Below, one piece after another: positions 39,217 through 49,856 of a DNA stretch of 64,000 nucleotides. Position numbers and translations under genes: made by a program. Within the stretch, counting starts at the first letter, position 1; each line of letters starts with the position of its first letter. A model generated the notes under the pieces. The model was not told the origin of the DNA. It saw nothing but the letters and a program-made list of their open reading frames with translations, and did not search any database. Source of the stretch: Lepturacanthus savala (taxonomy: Eukaryota; Chordata; Actinopteri; Scombriformes; Trichiuridae); NCBI GenBank assembly GCA_030544235.1, contig CM060484.1, positions 21,032,531 to 21,096,530 of the forward strand, in the 5' to 3' direction.

Positions 39217-40172
39217 CCACTTCGATCTAGGCTAAAAACACATTGTAATGTGTGTTACTGACATTTGTACTCCATAAAATTTTACCTTTTTTATTTGTAA
39301 TGCATTACAGGGCGACACAGTGGCGCAGGGGTTAGCGCTGTTGCCTCACAGCAAGAAGATTGAAGGTTCAAGATGTCCTGGGTCTGGGTCCTCGGACCTT
39401 TCTGTGTGGAGTTTGCATGTAGGATTCATAGTATTGTTAACGGCGGTTAAACTGGTAATGCTTGCCTTGGTAACAAATAATGGGGATCCAAATGTAAACA
39501 ATAAAAATTAGTAGTGATGTCAGTGTTACGTTCTTGAAAGTAAACAATTTATTGAAAAGGTTCATAACTGAGCAGACTTTACATAGAGAAGAGCATTTGT
39601 TGGATTCACAGCAAGACTTTACATTGATTTCATGAGTTGGATTACTCTATGATACACAGCTGGACTTTAGATTGTTTGAGAAGTTTAATTATTTTTAAGA
39701 TAAACAGCTTTTATGTGGATTTCAGCAGTTGGAGTTTTAGATCACCACCAGCATGTTGAGTGGACTGAGCAGAGCCCAGATGGTAAGCTGTTTAAACTAG
39801 AACACAGCACTGCACTCTGTTTAAACAGATTTTAACAGTTTCATATTGTGTATAAACACACTTTTGATTAGATTTGTAATTTACTCATACACTTCTAGTA
39901 AAATTGTAAACATTTGTCTCTACATAGCTTCACTATTTTGAGGTTTAATGGCCAGATCCACAAAGGTGAAATTCCACCAAATCTTAATAATGTTAATGTT
40001 GTTATCAATAACTACTTTGAGAATGTTTTCAGAAAACATTATTGCAGAACATTCTGGGAAATTGATAACACCCTGTTAAACTAACTAAACCTTATATGTT
40101 TCAAGCTAGAATTTGAATAAGCACATGAAGCATCAACACAATGCGCTTATTCAAATTATACTGGTCTGGTGA
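39217..40172 (+). repeat. Left inverted arm of the 6.9-kb structure
   Basis: Matches the right arm in inverted order. Insertions specific to this arm are a SINE head at 39311-39420 and about 130 bp around 39613-39750. It contains a donor-like site (cccagatggtaagctg, about 39776-39791) that is also kept in the right arm (cagatggtaagatg when reversed). Confidence 0.8.
39311..39420 (+). mobile_element. tRNA-derived SINE head inserted in left arm
   Basis: ggcgacacagtggcgcaggg followed by gttagcgctgttgcctcaca gives a box A-like tggcgcaggggttagcgc. A degraded box B (ggttcaagatgtcc) follows, then ctttctgtgtggagtttgca. This is the head of the fish SINE-like repeat, absent from the matching place in the right arm. 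Confidence 0.65.
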
Positions 40173-40188
40173 AAAGGTTTAGGATTAG

Positions 40189-40189
40189 T

Positions 40190-40246
<57 letters not shown>
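40189..40246 (+). repeat. (TG)n microsatellite
   Basis: Near-pure TG dinucleotides, one interruption near the start, just inside the left arm of the 6.9-kb structure. Confidence 0.97.
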
Positions 40247-40247
<1 letters not shown>

Positions 40248-40379
40248 ATTGTGTAATTAAAAAATAATTGAATGATTGTGATTTCAATATTGACCAAAGT
40301 AATCGCGATAATGATTTTTTCCATAATCGAGCAGCCCCAGGTGCCATAGTAACATGAAGTTAGCAAGGAAGCAAGTGGA

Positions 40380-43300
40380 ACATGAGAGTGGGTAGGAAGG
40401 ATACAGGGGTGAGGTAGTTGAGGGCATCGCTGATGGGTCCAGAATCTCTTCTTCTTCTTCTTTTTGTTGTCCTGAAAGGGGAAAGACAGAATATTTTCAG
40501 TTCAAAGCTCTTAAGTCATCTGAAATCCGCTGTTAGAATGAAAAAGATCAGATGAGGCACCAAACCTGAAGTTGAAGGTTTTCCTCTGTTAGGTGTTCAA
40601 TTTCTAGCTGGTCTACCTGGAATTTTGTTTCTTCTCAGACAGACCCTTCTGGTACAGATGTTCCTTCTTACAGAGTTCTTTCTGGTAGCAATATTCTTGC
40701 TCAGAGTTCTACTTGGTAGTGATGTTCTTGCTTAGAGAGTTCTACCTGGTAGCTCTATGCTGTCTCACACTGAGTTCTTTCTCGTAGTGATGGCTTTGTT
40801 CAGAGACATTTACTTGGTAACTATGTTCCTTCTCCCCGAGTTCTTTCTGGTAGCACATTCGTGCTCAGGGTTATACTTGATAGTCATGTTCTTGCTTAGA
40901 GAGTTCTACCTGGTAGAACTCTCTAAGCAAGAACCAGAAAGTACTTCTCACCAAGTACTTTCTGGTAGCGACATTCTTGGTCTGAGTTCTATTTGGTAGT
41001 GATGTTTTTGCTTAGGAGGTCTACTCAGTTCCTTCTCACTGAGGTCTTTCTGGTAGCAACATTCTTGCTCTGAGTTCTATTTGGTAGTGATGTTCTTGCT
41101 TAGAGAGTTCTACCTGGTATCTCTGTTCCTTTTCAGAGAGTTATTTCTGGTAGTGATGTTCTTGCTCAGAGAGTTCTACCTGGTATCTCTGTTCCTTCTC
41201 AGAGAGTTATTTCTGGTAGTGATGTTCTTGCTCAGAGATATCTACTTGGTCGTGATGTTCTTGCTTAGGAGTTATACTCTGTTCCTTCTCACTGAGTTCT
41301 TTCTGGTAGCGGCGTTCTTGCTTAGAGTTGGTAATGGTGTTCTTGCTTAGAGAGTTCTACCTGGTAGCTCTGTTCCTTCTCACTGAGTTCTTTCTGGTAG
41401 CAACATTACATGGGTCCAGAATCTCTTCTTCTTTTTGTTGTCCTGAAAGGGGAAAGACAGCATATTTTCAGTTCAAAGCCCTTAAGTTATCTGAAATCAG
41501 CTGTGAGAATGAAAAAGATAAGGTGAGGCACCAAACCTGAAGTTAAATGTTTTCATTTGTTAGGTGCTCAATTTCTAGCTGGCAATTTTGTTTCTTCTCA
41601 GACAGACCTTTCTGGTACAGATGTTCCTTCTTACAGAGTTCTTTCTGTTAGCAATATTCTTGTTCAGAGTTCTACTTGGTAATGATATTCTTGCTTAGAC
41701 AGTTCTACCTGGTAGCTCTATGCCTTCTCAAAGAGTTCTTTCTGGAGGTGATGGTTTTGTTCAGAGAGATCTACTTGGTAGCTATGTTCCTTCTCACAGA
41801 GTGCTTTCTGGTAGCAACATTCTTGCTCAGAGAGTTCTACTTGGTCGTGATGTTCTTGCTTAGAGTCTACTTGTTAGCTCTGTTCCTTCTCAGAGAGTTC
41901 TTTCTGGTAGCAACATTACATGGGTCCAGAATCTCTTCTTCTTCTTTTTGTTGTCCTCAAAGGGGAAAGACAGCATATTTTCAGTTAAAAGCTCTAAAGT
42001 CATTTAAAATCAGCTGCTAGAATGAACGTGAGGCACCAAACCTGAAGTTGAATGTTTTCCTCTGTTAGGTACTCAATTTCTAGCTGGTAATTTTGTTTCT
42101 TCTCTCTTGTTCTTTCTGGTAGCGATATTCTTGCTCAGAGTTCTACTTGGTAGTGATGTTCTTGCTCAGAGAGATCTACTAGGTAGCTCTGTTCCTTCTC
42201 ACCGAGTTCTTTCTGGCAGCAACATTCTTGCTCAGCGAGTTCTACTTGGTCGTGATGTTCTTGCTTAGGAGTTCTACTTTGTTCCTTCTCACCAAATTCT
42301 TTCTGGTAGTGACATTCTTGCTCAGAGTTCTACTTATTAATGATCTTCTTGCTTAGAGAGTTCTACCTGGTAGCCCTATTCCTTCTCACAGAGTAATTTC
42401 TGTTTGTGATGTTCTTGCTCAGAGAGATCTACTTGGTAGCTCTGTTCCTTCTCACCAAGTTCTTTCTGGTAGCGACATTCTTGCTCAGAGTTCTACTTGG
42501 TAGTGATGTTATTGCTTAAAGAGTTCTACCAGGTAGCTCTGTGCCTTCTCACAGAGTTATTTCTGGTAGTGATGTTCTTGCTCAGAGATCTACCTGGTAG
42601 CTCTGTTCCTTCTCACAGAGTTCTTTCTGGTAGTGATATTCTTGCTCACAGTTGTACTTGGTAGTGATGTTCTTGCTTAGAGAGTTCTACCTGGGGACTT
42701 TGTTCCTTCTCAGAGAGTTCTTTCTGGTAGTGACATTCTTGCTCAGAGTTCTACTTGGTAGTGATGTTCTTGCATAGAGTCTACTTGTTAGCTCTGTTCC
42801 TTCTCAGAGAGTTCTGGTAGCGACATTACATGGGTCCAGAATATCTTCTTCTTCTTTTTGTTGTCCTGAAAGGGGAAAGACAGCATATTTTCAGTTAAAA
42901 GCTCTGAAGTCATTTGAAATCAGCTGCTAGAATGAACGTGAGGCACCAAACCTGAAGTTGAATGTTTTCCTCTGTTAGGTACTCAATTTCTAGCTGGTAA
43001 TTTTGTTTCTTCTCTCTTGTTCTTTCTGGTAGCGATATTCTTGCTCAGAGTTCTACTTGGTAGTGATGTTCTTGCTCAGAGAGATCTACTAGGTAGCTCT
43101 GTTCCTTCTCACTGCCAGTTCTTTCTGGCAGCAACATTCTTGCTCAGAAAGTTCTACTTAGTCGTGATGTTCTTGCTTAGGAGTTCTACTTTGTTCCTTC
43201 TCACCAAGTTCTTTCTGTTAGCAACATTCTTCCTCAGAGTTCTTTCTGGTAGTGATGTTCTTGCTCAGAGAGATCTACTAGGTAGCTCTGTTCCTTCTCA

Positions 43301-44091
43301 CTGAGTTCTTTCTGGCAGCAACATTCTTGCTCAGCAAGTTCTACTTAGTTGTGATGTTCTTGCTTAGGAGTTCTACTTTGTTCCTTCTCACCAAGTTCTT
43401 TCTGGTAGCGACATTCTTGCTCAGAGTTCTACTTGATAGTGATGTTCTTGCTTAGAGAGTTCTACCTGGTAGCCCTATTCCTTTTCACAGAGTAATTTCC
43501 GTTTGTGATGTTCTTGCTCAGAGAGATCTACTTGGTCACTCTGTTCCTTCTCACTGAGTTCTTTCTGGTAGCAACATTCTTCCTCAGAGTTCTTTCTGGT
43601 AGTGATGTTCTTGCTCAGAGAGATCTACTTGGTCACTCTGTTCCTTCTCACTGAGTTCTTTCTGGTAGTGACATTCTTGCTCAGAGTTCTAATTGATAGT
43701 GATGTTTTTGTTCAGAGAGATCTACTAGGTAGCTTTTTTCCTTCTCACAAGTTCTTCCTGGTAGCGACATTCCAGCTCAGAATTCTACTTGTTGGTGATG
43801 TTCTTTCTCAGAGAGATCTACTTGGTAGCTCTATTCCTTCTCACTAAGTTCTTTCTGGTAGTGACATTCTTGCTCAGAGTTCTACTTGGTAGTAACAGTT
43901 TGTGTTCTTTGCTCTTCTTTTCTTCCAGCAATTTCATTACATGACTTCTCCAGCATTCCAGCTTCACAAATCTTTCTCCATTTTTCCGTATCAATACATA
44001 CCATCGCTTTTCTCATGTTCTTCATTTCTCTGTTGTACTTCTGACACATAAACTCAGAAATCAATGAGGACATTTTCATATTAGTGTACAA
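40380..44091 (-). pseudogene. Decayed coiled-coil gene with amplified 11-residue repeats
   Basis: Read on the minus strand, 44076-43900 gives a plausible N-terminus (MKMSSLISEFMCQKYNREMK, then EAGMLEKSCNEIAGRKEEQR). A frameshift joins it to a long array of 33-bp units translating as hendecads such as ELSEKEQSYLV, DLSEQEHHYQV and ELAEQECCCQK. The array ends in LEIEHLTEENLQLQ. After that come a donor-like cag/gtttgg, a 90-odd-nt intron-like spacer, the acceptor ccctttcag, and DNKKKKKRFWTHQRC. The frame is broken many times, often by a unit variant 2 bp shorter that reads EL-stop. It looks like a charged coiled-coil protein gene that lost its frame; no family is recognised. It lies inside the 6.9-kb inverted-repeat structure. 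Confidence 0.55.
40640..43900. repeat. 33-bp tandem array with higher-order units
   Basis: Plus-strand units such as tttctggcagcaacattctt gctcagcaagttc repeat every 33 bp, with a recurrent 31-bp variant, for roughly 80 copies by estimate. Three spacer modules interrupt it, each starting tgggtccagaatctcttctt (41411, 41921, 42831; a fourth, gatgggtccagaatctctt at 40433, ends the array). Each spacer repeats the same intron-plus-exon-end sequence, so blocks of about 0.5-1 kb were also duplicated as wholes. Confidence 0.93.
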
Positions 44092-44099
44092 TATCTGAT

Positions 44100-45239
44100 G
44101 CCTGTATTTTTACAGTCATAAAGTATACACACAGAAAAAATTACACTATGCACACAATTATGTAAACTTGAAGCCCAAGAACATGACCGCCAAACTCTAA
44201 GCACAATTCCATTGTTCTTACTCATACATTTTAAATCAAATTTTTATAAAATTCTAAACACAATTTGCACAATTTAACACATGTTGTTCACCTGGAAAAC
44301 ACTTTTCAGAGAGTAAGGGAGGGGCCTATATAGAACTATTGTTTGTAGTCAGTGCATTCAGCTGAGTATTTAGTAATATATATATTTCTTTCATTACCTT
44401 ATATTTGTGCACTCATTTCATCATTATTTTTACAGAAATATTATTTTCCTATGGTAATGTTTCTCAATCTACAGTGTAATTACTGTGATTTGGTCAAAAC
44501 AAACATTAGTGTGTCTCAGACCTCACCAGAGTTTCAGCATCAGCAGTATCAGCAAGAGTAAGTTCAAATTCAAGTCTGACTCTGTGAAGCTGGTTGTTGG
44601 AGCTTGTTGAATAGACAAATATGCATTTTACCCTATTCTGATACAATGATTGTGTCAATATATAGGATATATTCACAGTATTACAAGATGGTATCGGACT
44701 GTATACTGTATGAACCATGACATGGCAACTTTTGGGGCAAAAACCTAATTTAAAAAAGTAAACATACACTTGTTTATGTTTGAATATGTAACATGGCCTC
44801 ATGAAGCCAAAATATGCATGAACACCATTTTAATGGTGTTTTAGATATATCACACTGGCAAACCAGTATGTATAGTTTTGATGAAAATGAACAAAATATG
44901 AATTAAAATATGAAAGAAGGTTTTTTTAGTTCAGCATTTGATTTTTGCAAGAGATTTGGTTTTTAAAAGTGGATAAAACTCTTTTTAATATATGAATAAT
45001 TGAGCCACAGTTTCTGTAAATGTGTTTGGGAAAAAACTGTAATATTGAGAAGAAATAGATATCATATTACAATTTTTTTACTGAAAGACCTTTGATAAAT
45101 CCTTTAATTATTGTTTATGTAGGCTAATAATTTAATCTGATGTATTTATCCAGCCAGATATTCACATGTATCGATTTTTAGAAATGAGTTTACATTTTTT
45201 CTTTCTGGTTCATTCGGCACTATCTTTGAAACTATGAAT
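44100..45239. other. Core of the 6.9-kb structure right of the array
   Basis: AT-rich. A TATA-like ctatatagaac lies at 44326-44336 on the plus strand, after gagtaagggaggggcc. It is followed by a 69-codon plus-strand frame (44352-44561) that reaches a good donor word (agcaagagtaagttc). It may be a promoter and first exon of an element gene. No similarity is recognised, so I do not call a gene. Confidence 0.35.
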
Positions 45240-46156
45240 AAACACTACTATTACCAGACCAGCAAAACATTATGCATCTCTTGCAAAAGCAAACTCTTCA
45301 AACTATTTAAAAATATTTTTCTTACATAAATACAGTACAGATTATCATTTGAATAAGCACATGAAGAGTTGATGCTTCATGTGTTTGAAACATATAATGT
45401 TTAGTTAGTTTATCAGGGTGTTTTTATTAATTTCCCAGAATGTTCTGCAATGATGTTTTCTGAAAACATTCTAAAAGTTTTGTGATAACAACGTTAACAT
45501 TATTAAGGTTTGGTGGAATTTCACCTTCGTGGATCTGGCCATTAAAGCAATGTAGAGACAAATGTGTATGAGTAAATTACAAATCTGATCAAAAGTGTAT
45601 TTATACACAATATGAAACTGTTAAAACCTGTTTAAACAGAGTGCAGTGCTGTTTTCTGGTTTAAACATCTTACCATCTGGATCTGCTCAGTCCAGTCTTG
45701 CTGTGAATCCAACAAACACTCTTCTCTATGTGAAGTCTGCTCAGTTATGAACCTTATAAATAAATTGTTTACTTTCAAAATGTAACACTGACAGCTCAGT
45801 AAGAGATCCCCCATTATTTGTTACCAAGGCAACTATACATTCATACACTCACACATATATACTGTCTAAAAAATACTGTCTATAAAATATCTAAAACATA
45901 ATGAAGCATTACCAGTTCAACCACCATTAACAATACTATAAATCCCAAATATAAATTGATTAATAGGAGGTTCCTACAGGTTCCTACCTAATCAGTGTTG
46001 GGAGTAACATATTACAAAAGTAAAATGCATTATAATGCATTGATTTTTGCTGTAATGCAGTAATGTAAGGCATTACAGATAAAAAAGATAAAATTTTACT
46101 TGCCACATATGTCAGTAACACACATTACAATGCGTTTTTAGCCTGGATTGAAGTGG
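45240..46156 (-). repeat. Right inverted arm of the 6.9-kb structure
   Basis: Inverted match to 39217-40172. Arm-specific sequence includes about 100 bp around 45845-45915 (actcacacatatatactgtc) and the stretch near 46000-46070 (gtgttgggagtaacatatta), a word common at ends of teleost DNA elements. Confidence 0.8.
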
Positions 46157-46169
46157 ATATTTTATTGTT

Positions 46170-46625
46170 GTCAGGACTCTGCTCCCCTTGGACAGTTTTT
46201 TACACTCTGTTTCCCTGTTGTCTGGTTGGTGTGTTTCCATGGTGTGTCTTGTTTTCAATTTCCATGTGCTTATGCTCGGCCCCACCTCCTTCCTTTGTTC
46301 TCCTCCCAGTCAGTTGTACCTGTTCCTCATTGTCATTACCTGCCTTATTTAAACCAGCTTGTCTCTGTGTTCCTTGTCTGGTTATTGTTCAATTTCCTGC
46401 ATGTATGCTCTGAATCCGTACTGCTACCTGTTGGAGGTCTTTTGTGTTTATTCCATTTTTTGTGATTTCCTTCCCAGGGATTTTTGTTTTTCATTTGGAC
46501 TGTTTTTGTACGATTTTTGTCATCTGCCCAGGCTTCTTTAGTTCTGCTATTAAAGACATTTATGACACAGTGCAATCTGCTTTTGGGTCCGTCCTTTACA
46601 AACCTGAGAACTTTTCCTTAGAAAA
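46170..46625 (+). mobile_element. LTR-like retroelement fragment
   Basis: Pyrimidine-rich sequence with a TATA-like start region (gccttatttaaaccagcttg), attaaagacatttatgac as a possible poly(A) signal, and a closing tctgcttttgggtccgtcct. This layout is typical of teleost LTRs as I remember them. No gag or pol frame adjoins, so at best it is a solo LTR. It begins directly outside the right inverted arm. Confidence 0.45.
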
Positions 46626-46913
46626 ATTCACTAAAATCACAGCACCTTGCAAAATGTTTCACTTCCTTTTCCTTTTGGCTTGTCAGACAGAAGATGGAGA
46701 TGAGTGAACCTGCAGAAATGTCACATAACACATTCTCCAGATGGGCACACACTCATTACTTTACATAAGTGCATACATTACCTTTTACTTTACATAAGGA
46801 TCTGAAGAACATCATAGTCAAATGCACCTGTGTTTGTTACACCTAAAGAACTATCCACTTCCCGAAATAGCAGCAGGAATTAAATTTTTACAGACATGCT
46901 ATAAAGGCTGTGC

Positions 46914-47066
46914 AATTGATTGAATTTGAATCCAATTTGGATTTGCGTGTCAAATGATCTCCAAAATAATCATGATAATGATTTTTTCCATAATCAAGCA
47001 GCACTAGGTGTCATAATAACATGAAGTTAGCAGGGAAGCAAGTGGAGCATGAAAGTGGTGATAAAA
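46914..47066 (+). repeat. Direct copy of 40252-40390
   Basis: ataatgattttttccataat, then caagcagcactaggtgtcat, aacatgaagttagcagggaa and gcaagtggagcatgaaagtg repeat, in the same orientation, the sequence at 40308-40390 next to the end of the 33-bp array. This copy lies outside the inverted-repeat structure. Confidence 0.85.
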
Positions 47067-47239
47067 CCACATAACAGCCAAAATTTATGTTCTCCTGCTC
47101 TGAGATTCTTCAGCTTCAAGAGGTTAGGATGTTGTTGAAGACATGCTGCTGCTTTCAATAGTAGAATTGACAGCTTTTCGAAAAGTTGCCAGGAAGATCC
47201 TTGTTGTGACTATCAGCAATAATGACAAAGATGAGCTAT

Positions 47240-48013
47240 ATTTAGATTAGCATAATCCACAGGATGCCACAGGACCTGGCAGGAAAATGCTCAGACAACA
47301 ACTTTCTCCTGAATACCAGCAAGACCAAGGAGGTTGTTGTGGACTTTGGGAGATCCAGAAGGATGGATCGCACCCCTCTTCTCATCATGGGTAGGTAATG
47401 GAGCGGGTGGACAACATTAGGTTCCTGGACATCCACATCACATCGGATCTCACCTGGTCATATCTCCTCTGGTGATGAAGGCACAACAAAAACAATTGAC
47501 TCTCCTCATGAAGCTTAAAAGGACTGGACTCTCATCTCAGATTGAGAGCATCCTGAGTATGAATGCGACAGTGTGGTATAAGATCTGCACTACATAGGAC
47601 AGGAAGGACTTGGCTCGGGTTGTGAAAACGGCACAGGGGATTGGGGGAAGTTCTCTCCTGGACTCATTATACGACAGCTGGGTACAAAGTAGGGCTGGTC
47701 GTATAGCTGCAGACCCCACCCACCCTGGACATGAGCTGTTTGTGTCTCTCCCCTCTGGAAAGAGATACAGGTACATAAAAACCCACACCAACAGACTGAG
47801 ACACAGCTTCTTCTGAAGAGCTGTGAAATGCATAGCCCCATATCCTCACTCATCCACCCTTCCACTCAGAGACCGTACACTGTCACCCTGCAGACAGACA
47901 ATCACACTGCCCTGTACTTTAAATATTAACCTCTGCTTTTATAAATCCTAATAATTAACTTTTATTTTGTTTCACTTTCCTGTGCAATGACAAATGCACA
48001 GTTGATTCTGATT
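47240..48013 (+). mobile_element. LINE (L2/CR1/Rex1-like) 3' reverse transcriptase remnant
   Basis: Plus-strand frames give NTSKTKEVVVDFGRSRRMD near 47310, then after frameshifts DPTHPGHELFVSLPSGKRYR near 47713 and YIKTHTNRLRHSFF near 47774, ending in a stop. These are the conserved C-terminal blocks of L2/CR1-like non-LTR reverse transcriptases. The 3' UTR ends at ttgattctgattc (48001-48013), the short tandem tail usual for these elements. It is truncated at the 5' end and frameshifted, so it is dead. Confidence 0.8.
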
Positions 48014-48660
48014 CACAGAATCACAGGACAAACAGGATGCCACAGGTCTTTACAGAATGCCACAGCATTTCACAGGATGCCACAGAACAGACTAGGTGCC
48101 ACAGGATGCCTCAGGACACAAGAGGATATCAAAGGACACCACAGGACACAGAGGATGTCACAAGATACCATAGGGCAAAGAGGGGATCACAGGACAACAC
48201 AGGATGCCACAGGACGCCAGAGGATAAACAGGATGTCACAGGACACCACAGGATGCCACAGGATGCCAGAGGATAAACAGGACGTCACAGGACCTCATAA
48301 GATGCCACAGGACAAACAGGACATCTAATGATGTCAGAGGACATCACAGGATGTCGCAGGACATTCACAAAATGCTACAGGACAAATGGGATGTCACATA
48401 GTTGTCATAGGACATCACAGAAGGCCACAAGACAAACAGGACATCACAAGATGCCAATAGGACATCACAGGATGCCACAGTATGTCACAGAACATCACAA
48501 GATGCCAATAGGACATCACAGGATGCAACAATATGTCACATAACATCACAGGTTGTCACAGGACATCACAAAATGCAGAATGCCACAGGAAAAACAGAAC
48601 AAACAGGACAAACAGGATGCCACAGGACATCACAGAATGCCACAAGACAAACTCATGAGA
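48014..48660. repeat. Decamer minisatellite (ggatgccaca / ggacatcaca)
   Basis: About 650 bp of tandem 10-11-bp units, consensus ggatgccaca alternating with ggacatcaca, and a sub-type gataaaca. Higher-order copies are visible (gccagaggataaacagga occurs twice, near 48206 and 48266). It starts immediately at the LINE 3' tail. The open frames through it are repeat artefacts. Confidence 0.92.
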
Positions 48661-48728
48661 CTCAGAGCTCAGGCAACACTGCTCCACACCAGCACCAGAT
48701 ACAAGCTAATGTGTTATGACAACACAGA

Positions 48729-48919
48729 ACACACACGCGCGCACACACACACACACAAACACTTCCAGGCATTCAGAGTGAACATCTGGACAATTTGATT
48801 GACTGACTCTGGGTTATTAATGACAATACTGGACAGAGATGTGCGTGTGTGGTGTGTGTGTGTGTGGGGAGGGGTCACATGTGTACATGTGCATGCAGTC
48901 ACATGTCCTTACACACACG

Positions 48920-48956
<37 letters not shown>

Positions 48957-48958
48957 AC
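48729..48958. repeat. Cluster of AC and TG microsatellites
   Basis: AC with CG steps at 48729-48757, TG at about 48841-48867 and AC at 48911-48958. The middle TG tract is complementary to both AC tracts. Confidence 0.9.
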
Positions 48959-48959
48959 A

Positions 48960-49793
48960 TCATTGACCTTAAGTTCTCAGCACGTACAGTCATGAATTTG
49001 ACATTTATCCATCATTTGTCATTAACTGTGCCTCCATCTTTCCCCTTTTATGTTTTCTGTCTCACTGGTTTTTCATCCCTCTCTTTTTCTTCCCTCTGTT
49101 TTTCATCCCACTGTTTTTCATCCCACTGTTTCCTCTCCATTTAATGAAATGTTTCTCCATTGGCTGAATCACTGTTGAATAAATTGAATATAACAGACTT
49201 TCATTTATATGTCAGAGTTACACATTGCAGGTTGAAGTGTTTCCTCTTATTTTTCCTTCTCAAACCGAGTAAAACGTTGAAACAACTGAGATAATCTGAG
49301 AAACACGAAGCCGCAGACTGATTTGTTCCCTGGACTCATGACAAGTTGTCCCTTTTTTTAATAGAAAGCAGTGAGTAAATGATCCTCCTCAGTCTGACCA
49401 CATCTTAGAGGAGGAGGATTTACGAAGCGTAAAGCCTTCCTGCCATTTTCTGTTGTTTGGTCACTGGTTTAAATCGCCACTGACCAAGATTTATTTTGCT
49501 GTTTGTTGCGAGCTGATTCCTGCATGTCTGTAATTACATGAACCGTCACGGTGCAGTGTGCAGCTCTTTGGCCTCGTCTATAACTACCGGACAAACACAG
49601 CTAACTTTATCCCTGAAGCTTTTCTGCATCATTTGCACATCTGATTGAATCACATCAACCTTCCATTAGGGTCTTCTGACAGAGTCGAGTTAATGCAGAC
49701 AAACGGACAGACAGTGCTGAGCTTCTCTTTCAGCTTTATTCATTGTAAGCATGTATGTGTTTGCGTAAAGAAATATTCAGACATTTAACTATT

Positions 49794-49856
<63 letters not shown>

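Larger units (their letters stand above)
39217..46156. mobile_element. 6.9-kb structure with about 0.9-kb terminal inverted repeats
   Basis: The left arm (39217 to about 40172) and right arm (about 45240-46156) are inverted copies of each other. Outer tips read ccacttcgatctaggctaaa on the left and, reversed, ccacttcaatccaggctaaa on the right. Order is kept along the arms: acacattgtaatgtgtgtta, gccttggtaacaaataatgg, aaggttcataactgagcaga, cactgcactctgtttaaaca, aatggccagatccacaaagg, agaacattctgggaaatt. Arms differ by substitutions and several indels, including a SINE head (39311-39420) only in the left arm. The core holds a 33-bp coiled-coil-like array. I found no target duplication and no transposase, so class is unknown. 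It could be a foldback-type transposon or an inverted duplication. Confidence 0.75.

Noticed and set aside
41081..42020. Plus-strand open frames with FLLREFYLV-like hydrophobic repeats, as a membrane protein
   Set aside because: They are the antisense reading of the 33-bp array. Frames start and stop with unit-length variants, there is no signal or domain pattern, and the minus strand explains the sequence better.
47242..47865. Several minus-strand frames of 64-98 codons
   Set aside because: They are shadows of the plus-strand LINE reverse transcriptase remnant.
48037..48798. Frames with TGCHRMPQD-type repeats
   Set aside because: Products of the 10-bp minisatellite; no start context or conserved domain.
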